A stretch of 15,761 nt of DNA from Anaerolineales bacterium. Lineage in GTDB: Bacteria; Chloroflexota; Anaerolineae; Anaerolineales; Villigracilaceae. The notes under the pieces are model-generated. The model was given only the letters and a program-made list of their open reading frames with translations. It searched no databases and was not told the origin of the DNA. The stretch's first letter is position 1. Every line of letters begins with the position of its first letter. Made by a program: the position numbers and the translations under genes. Location of the stretch: the NCBI GenBank assembly GCA_016789485.1, contig JAEURE010000031.1, forward strand, positions 1-15,761, written 5' to 3'. Shown piece after piece: positions 12,698 through 15,761 of this stretch.

Positions 12698-13627
12698 ATG
12701 AAAATAGCGGTTTTTGGATCAGGCGGCGTCGGCGGATATTTTGGCGGCAGACTTGCTCTTGCAGGAGAAGATGTGACGTTTATTGCTCGCGGTGCACACC
12801 TTGCCGCAATAAACGAATCAGGTTTACGCGTTGATTCGATTGGTGGCGATTTTATAGTGCATCCTGCCAAAGCGACGGATTCTCCGCAGTCCATCGGCAC
12901 CGTGGACTTGATCATCCTTGCCACCAAAGCCTGGCAATTGGATTCCGCCATCGAGCAAATGAAACCTCTTGTAGGGGAGAATACAATGATTCTTCCTCTG
13001 CTGAATGGCATGGAGCATATGGATACATTGCTCTCCGCATTTAAACGTAACCATGTGCTGGGCGGGTTATGCCGTATCAGTTCTTTTGTCGCTGCGCCGA
13101 GGCATATCCGTCATGTGGGCGTGCCGCCTTTTATTGCCTTTGGCGAATTGGATAATTCCAAAAGCGCACGTGTTGACTCGCTGCGTGAAATGTTAACAAA
13201 GATAAATGGTATTACTGTGGATATTCCCGTGGATATCAACACCGCCATGTGGGAGAAATTCATATTCATCTCAGGCACAAGCGGAGTTGGCGCATTTACC
13301 CGCCGGACGATTGGGGAATTTCGCGCCAACCCGAAAACTCGCGCCATGCTCGTCAATGCCCTGGAAGAAACTACAGCCGTTGCCCGCGCTCGCGGAGTCC
13401 TGCTAGCGGAGAGCTTTGTTGCGGATACCATGCAGCGAATTGATAAGACTCAGCCTGATGTGATGGCATCAATGCAAAAGGATATGATGGAAGGACGGCC
13501 ATCTGAATTGAATGAACAGACTGGTGCAGTTATCCGCATGGGGCGGGCAGTTGGAGTCCCAACCCCTACCCATGAAGTAATTTACGCAAACCTGCTTCCG
13601 CTGGAAAACAAGGCACGAGGTTTGTAG
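12698..13627 (+). CDS. panE: 2-dehydropantoate 2-reductase (ketopantoate reductase)
   Basis: The 309-residue protein fits the ApbA/PanE family, which reduces ketopantoate to pantoate with NADPH in coenzyme A synthesis. The Rossmann loop GSGGVGGYFGG (7-17) starts the N-terminal domain. Candidate active-site residues fall in the usual contexts: N103 in PLLNGM, K187 in NTAMWEKFIF and E270 in EGRPSELNEQ. The C-terminal helical domain ends with GVPTPTHEVIYANLLPLE. ATG 12698 is chosen because GGAGAA stands 5 nt before it; an in-frame ATG at 12680 lies upstream of that site. It is a single-gene unit, with no other pantothenate gene in view. Related 2-oxoacid reductases cannot be fully excluded. Confidence 0.87.
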   Translation: MKIAVFGSGGVGGYFGGRLALAGEDVTFIARGAHLAAINESGLRVDSIGGDFIVHPAKATDSPQSIGTVDLIILATKAWQLDSAIEQMKPLVGENTMILPLLNGMEHMDTLLSAFKRNHVLGGLCRISSFVAAPRHIRHVGVPPFIAFGELDNSKSARVDSLREMLTKINGITVDIPVDINTAMWEKFIFISGTSGVGAFTRRTIGEFRANPKTRAMLVNALEETTAVARARGVLLAESFVADTMQRIDKTQPDVMASMQKDMMEGRPSELNEQTGAVIRMGRAVGVPTPTHEVIYANLLPLENKARGL

Positions 13628-13646
13628 CCGAGATACACGGGAATCA

Positions 13647-13677
13647 AAAGTGCCTCTGAAGAATTCAGAGGCACTTT
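13647..13677. terminator. Bidirectional terminator between panE and metK
   Basis: AAAGTGCCTCTGAA (13647-13660) is the exact inverse complement of TTCAGAGGCACTTT (13664-13677), with a GAA loop. It lies 19 bp after the panE stop and 17 bp beyond the convergent metK stop, with A/T edges on both sides, so it can end both transcripts. Confidence 0.9.
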
Positions 13678-13694
13678 ATCTTTACAAGATAGAG

Positions 13695-14906
13695 CTACAA
13701 CCCGGCAGCCTTCTTCAAAGCGGCAGCCTTGTCAGTCTTTTCCCAAGGGAATTCGATATCATCGCGTCCAAAGTGACCGTAGGCGGCAGTCTTGCGATAG
13801 ATCGGGCGGCGCAGGTCAAGGTCACGGATGATCGCGCCAGGGCGCAGGTCAAAGTGCTCGTTGACGAGTGCGGAAATCTTTTCATCAGCGATTTTGGCAG
13901 TGCCGAAAGTCTCCACATTAACGGAGAGCGGATGAGCCACGCCGATTGCGTACGCTACCTGTACTTCCACACGGTCAGCCAAGCCAGCCGCGACAATGTT
14001 CTTGGCGACGTAGCGCGCAGCATACGCGGCGGAACGGTCCACTTTCGTGGGGTCTTTTCCGGAGAAAGCGCCGCCGCCGTGACGACCCATGCCGCCGTAT
14101 GTGTCCACGATGATTTTGCGGCCAGTTACGCCCGCGTCACCCATGGGACCACCGATAACGAAGCGACCGGTGGGATTGACGAAAACTTTCAGGTTTTTAT
14201 CAACCAATCCTTCTGGCAGAGTCGGGTGAATAATATGCTCGCTGACAAGCTCCATGATCTCGGCTTGCGAAATCTCTGGTGCATGCTGTGTGGAGATAAG
14301 GACAGTATCGATGCGCTTGGGCTTGCCCTGTGAATATTCCACAGTTACCTGACTCTTGCCATCGGGGCGCAGCCAGGGGAGGGTACCGTCTTTGCGAAGT
14401 TCGCTCAAACGGCGGGATAATTTGTGCGCCATATAAATGGGCATTGGCATCAGGGTGGGAGTTTCATTGCATGCAAAGCCGAACATCATACCCTGATCGC
14501 CTGCGCCGACATGTTCGATGCCGGTGTCTTTCATTTCGCCGCTTTTGTCTTCGAGCGCATGGTCCACACCCAGGGCAATGTCAGCACTTTGGCTGGCGAC
14601 TGCGGAAAGAACGGCACAGGTGTTTCCGTCAAAGCCTTTGTCGCTGCTGTCGTAGCCAATTTCATTTACTACCTTGCGGACGAGCTCATCAAAATTGACA
14701 TACGCGTTGGTGGTAATTTCACCAAGCAACGCCACGAAACCGGTCTTCACTGCAGTTTCACAGGCAACGCGGGACATTGGGTCCTGCTCAAGGCAGGCGT
14801 CGAGAACTGCATCGGAAACCTGGTCGCAGATCTTGTCGGGGTGGCCTTCTGTCACCGATTCTGATGTGAACATCAGGCTGGGTGAGGTCATAAAAGTATT
14901 GCTCAT
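13695..14906 (-). CDS. metK: S-adenosylmethionine synthetase (methionine adenosyltransferase)
   Basis: MetK makes S-adenosylmethionine from methionine and ATP. The 403-residue length is normal. Signatures are the ATP-binding [14 protein letters not shown] (16-29), the central [15 protein letters not shown], and the phosphate-loop [16 protein letters not shown]. The C-terminal block includes [15 protein letters not shown] and [22 protein letters not shown] lies about 11 nt before the ATG, a slightly long spacing. It is a monocistronic unit governed by a SAM-I riboswitch (14982-15089) and its terminator, so its product shuts off its own transcription. The long + strand frame over 13650-14333 is a shadow of this gene. 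Confidence 0.97.
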   Translation of the reverse strand: MSNTFMTSPSLMFTSESVTEGHPDKICDQVSDAVLDACLEQDPMSRVACETAVKTGFVALLGEITTNAYVNFDELVRKVVNEIGYDSSDKGFDGNTCAVLSAVASQSADIALGVDHALEDKSGEMKDTGIEHVGAGDQGMMFGFACNETPTLMPMPIYMAHKLSRRLSELRKDGTLPWLRPDGKSQVTVEYSQGKPKRIDTVLISTQHAPEISQAEIMELVSEHIIHPTLPEGLVDKNLKVFVNPTGRFVIGGPMGDAGVTGRKIIVDTYGGMGRHGGGAFSGKDPTKVDRSAAYAARYVAKNIVAAGLADRVEVQVAYAIGVAHPLSVNVETFGTAKIADEKISALVNEHFDLRPGAIIRDLDLRRPIYRKTAAYGHFGRDDIEFPWEKTDKAAALKKAAGL

Positions 14907-14926
14907 TTTTTGTGTTTCTCCTTAAG

Positions 14927-14963
14927 AAAATAAAATTGCCCTTTCGGCGTGAAAGGGCAATTT
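14927..14963 (-). terminator. Riboswitch-controlled intrinsic terminator of metK
   Basis: Read on the minus strand, AAATTGCCCTTTC (14951-14963) pairs perfectly with GAAAGGGCAATTT (14933-14945) around a 5-nt loop, then TTATTTT follows. It sits between the SAM-I aptamer and the metK Shine-Dalgarno. Its 5' arm segment CCCTTTC (14951-14957) can alternatively pair with GAGAGGG (14980-14986) at the 3' side of the aptamer P1 helix, forming the antiterminator. Confidence 0.93.
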
Positions 14964-14981
14964 GCATGATGCTTGTCTACC

Positions 14982-15089
14982 CTCTCATCTCCCAGAAATA
15001 TATCTGTCGGATTTGGCACCATATTCAACTTTCGTTGACTGGTTGTCGAGACATCGCAGGGCCGTTCCCTCCGTCTCTCTGGATAAGAG
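14982..15089 (-). ncRNA. SAM-I (S-box) riboswitch aptamer
   Basis: On the minus strand the RNA opens CTCTTATCCAGAGAGACGGA, continues GGGAACGGCCCTGCGATGTC, then shows TCGACAACC and GGTGCCAAATCC, and closes with GATGAGAG. These are the conserved S-box elements: the P2 kink-turn, the pseudoknot loop and the SAM-contact regions. P1 forms between CTCTTATC (15082-15089) and GATGAGAG (14982-14989). SAM binding stabilises P1, frees the terminator and lowers metK expression. Only the leader of metK is regulated in this window. Confidence 0.97.
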
Positions 15090-15120
15090 CGCCTTATTGG
15101 GGCTATTGAATTGTGTCGGG

Positions 15121-15149
15121 AGTTTACCATAGCTGAAAGTGTGCGTCAA
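15121..15149 (-). promoter_or_regulatory. metK promoter
   Basis: On the minus strand TTGACG (15144-15149) and TAAACT (15121-15126) are 17 bp apart. The predicted start, near 15113, is about 25 nt before the riboswitch P1, the expected arrangement. The -10 is a weak match. The -35 lies only 2 bp from the T-run of the upstream gene's terminator. Confidence 0.7.
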
Positions 15150-15151
15150 AT

Positions 15152-15188
15152 AAAAAGAGCCGTCAGAGAAGAAGAATCTCTGACGGCT
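15152..15188 (-). terminator. Terminator of the FGE-like gene
   Basis: On the minus strand AGCCGTCAGAGA (15177-15188) pairs with TCTCTGACGGCT (15158-15169) around a 7-nt loop, and CTTTTTA follows. It lies 20 bp after the stop of the minus-strand gene at 15208 and insulates metK from it. Confidence 0.9.
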
Positions 15189-15207
15189 TGAGAGTCAACT
15201 GTCAGTT

Positions 15208-15761
15208 TTAGTCTGAAGCGCAGCGGAAACCGATCTTGGGAGAGAACTCGCCCAGATAATCTGCCGAGTAAATATCATCCGCATCGGGGTTTGATCCGCG
15301 TACGGAAGCACGGTTTGCCAGACGGATATCATCGAAGACGTCCTGGAAGGTGCCGCCACGGACGACACGGTTGTGATATTCACTACGCCCGCCCGGACCG
15401 GTGGGGTTCATGGTCACGCCCTGAGAGTAATAATTGCCATCATAAAAGTCGTGTACCCACTCTGCCACATTGCCTGCGAGATCCAACACGCCAAACGGGC
15501 TGGCGCCGGCAGGGAAGTTACCCACGCGGGTGGTATCTCCAACAAGGTAGTTGAAGTTACCGCGGGAGGAATCCGGTCGTTCATCACCCCAGGGATAGGT
15601 GCGGAAGTCGTCACCGCGGGCGGCTCGTTCCCACTCTGCTTCGGTGGGTAGGCGGCGTGCAGCCCATGTGCAGTAAGTGTCGGCTTGTGCCCAGGTAACA
15701 TACACGACAGGAAAATCGTTGAATTCCGCGTTATTGAAATAGGAGTCGCGGGTTTGAGATT
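15208..15761 (-). CDS. Formylglycine-generating-enzyme (FGE-sulfatase/SUMF1) domain protein, C-terminal part
   Basis: The frame is open to the right edge, so the N-terminal part lies outside; about 184 codons are visible. The text matches the FGE fold: [19 protein letters not shown], then [42 protein letters not shown] and a final [10 protein letters not shown]. True FGE enzymes oxidise a sulfatase cysteine and carry a catalytic cysteine pair after the RGGS(W/F) motif. Here that region reads [20 protein letters not shown] without those cysteines, so this is probably a non-catalytic relative, as in many secreted or kinase-fused FGE-like proteins. An internal GTG at 15705 is not the true start, because homology continues upstream of it. 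No sulfatase gene is in view. Confidence 0.88.
   Translation of the reverse strand, partial: SQTRDSYFNNAEFNDFPVVYVTWAQADTYCTWAARRLPTEAEWERAARGDDFRTYPWGDERPDSSRGNFNYLVGDTTRVGNFPAGASPFGVLDLAGNVAEWVHDFYDGNYYSQGVTMNPTGPGGRSEYHNRVVRGGTFQDVFDDIRLANRASVRGSNPDADDIYSADYLGEFSPKIGFRCASD

Noticed and set aside
13650..14333. Long + strand open frame of 227 codons
   Set aside because: It is antisense to metK in a fully conserved region; its translation shows no family signature, and its first part crosses the panE/metK terminator.
1..15761. CRISPR arrays, insertion sequences, integrase genes or attachment sites
   Set aside because: No regularly spaced direct repeats, transposase-like frames, paired terminal repeats or tRNA-end duplications were seen; tRNA-Trp sits in an intact housekeeping operon.

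Overview
The window is a contiguous chromosomal segment with a housekeeping translation block at the left, a less familiar accessory operon in the middle and metabolic genes at the right. Protein sequence flavour, the gene order tuf-rpmG-trnW-secE-nusG-rplKAJL, a LexA box of the GAAC-N4-GTTC type, and a DUF2089/DUF4097/MFS neighbourhood suggest a Chloroflexota bacterium, probably Anaerolineae. That assignment is inference from reading; no search was run.

Left block (1-3893, + strand): the last 24 codons of tuf, rpmG (too short for many gene finders), tRNA-Trp(CCA), secE, nusG, rplK, rplA, rplJ and rplL, closed by a strong terminator shared with a convergent gene. RNA-level control is unusually legible. 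Two look-alike L1-binding RNA motifs precede rplK and rplA, and an L10 leader precedes rplJ. The L10 leader can form an 11-bp antiterminator with the 5' arm of a perfect intrinsic terminator. secE, rplJ and corA most likely start at TTG codons chosen by their Shine-Dalgarno sequences.

Minus-strand block (3947-6210): a DinB/DUF664-like protein, lexA and a CorA-type transporter. lexA has a near-consensus promoter with an SOS operator between its -35 and -10.

Accessory operon (6300-10534, perhaps to 12083, + strand): a perfect-consensus promoter (TTGACA/TATAAT, 16-bp spacer) leads to a 78-aa unknown protein, a DUF2089 zinc-ribbon/HTH protein, a DUF4097 protein (YvlB/LiaX type) built on ~18-residue repeats, a two-TM protein, an MFS transporter and a small soluble protein. 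Four of these proteins carry the same ~30-residue helical (SHOCT-like) module: C-terminal in two, N-terminal in two. The two-TM and the small soluble protein also share a C-terminal domain. A second, MefA/EntS-type MFS gene follows after 151 bp. This set is the best candidate here for a poorly described system, plausibly a membrane-stress or efflux module.

Right block (12100-15761): a RimJ/RimL-type acetyltransferase (-), panE (+) and metK (-). metK is preceded by a complete SAM-I riboswitch with terminator and a traceable antiterminator pairing. At the edge is the 3' part of a gene for a formylglycine-generating-enzyme-like domain that lacks the catalytic cysteines. No CRISPR array, insertion sequence, rRNA gene or phage gene was seen.
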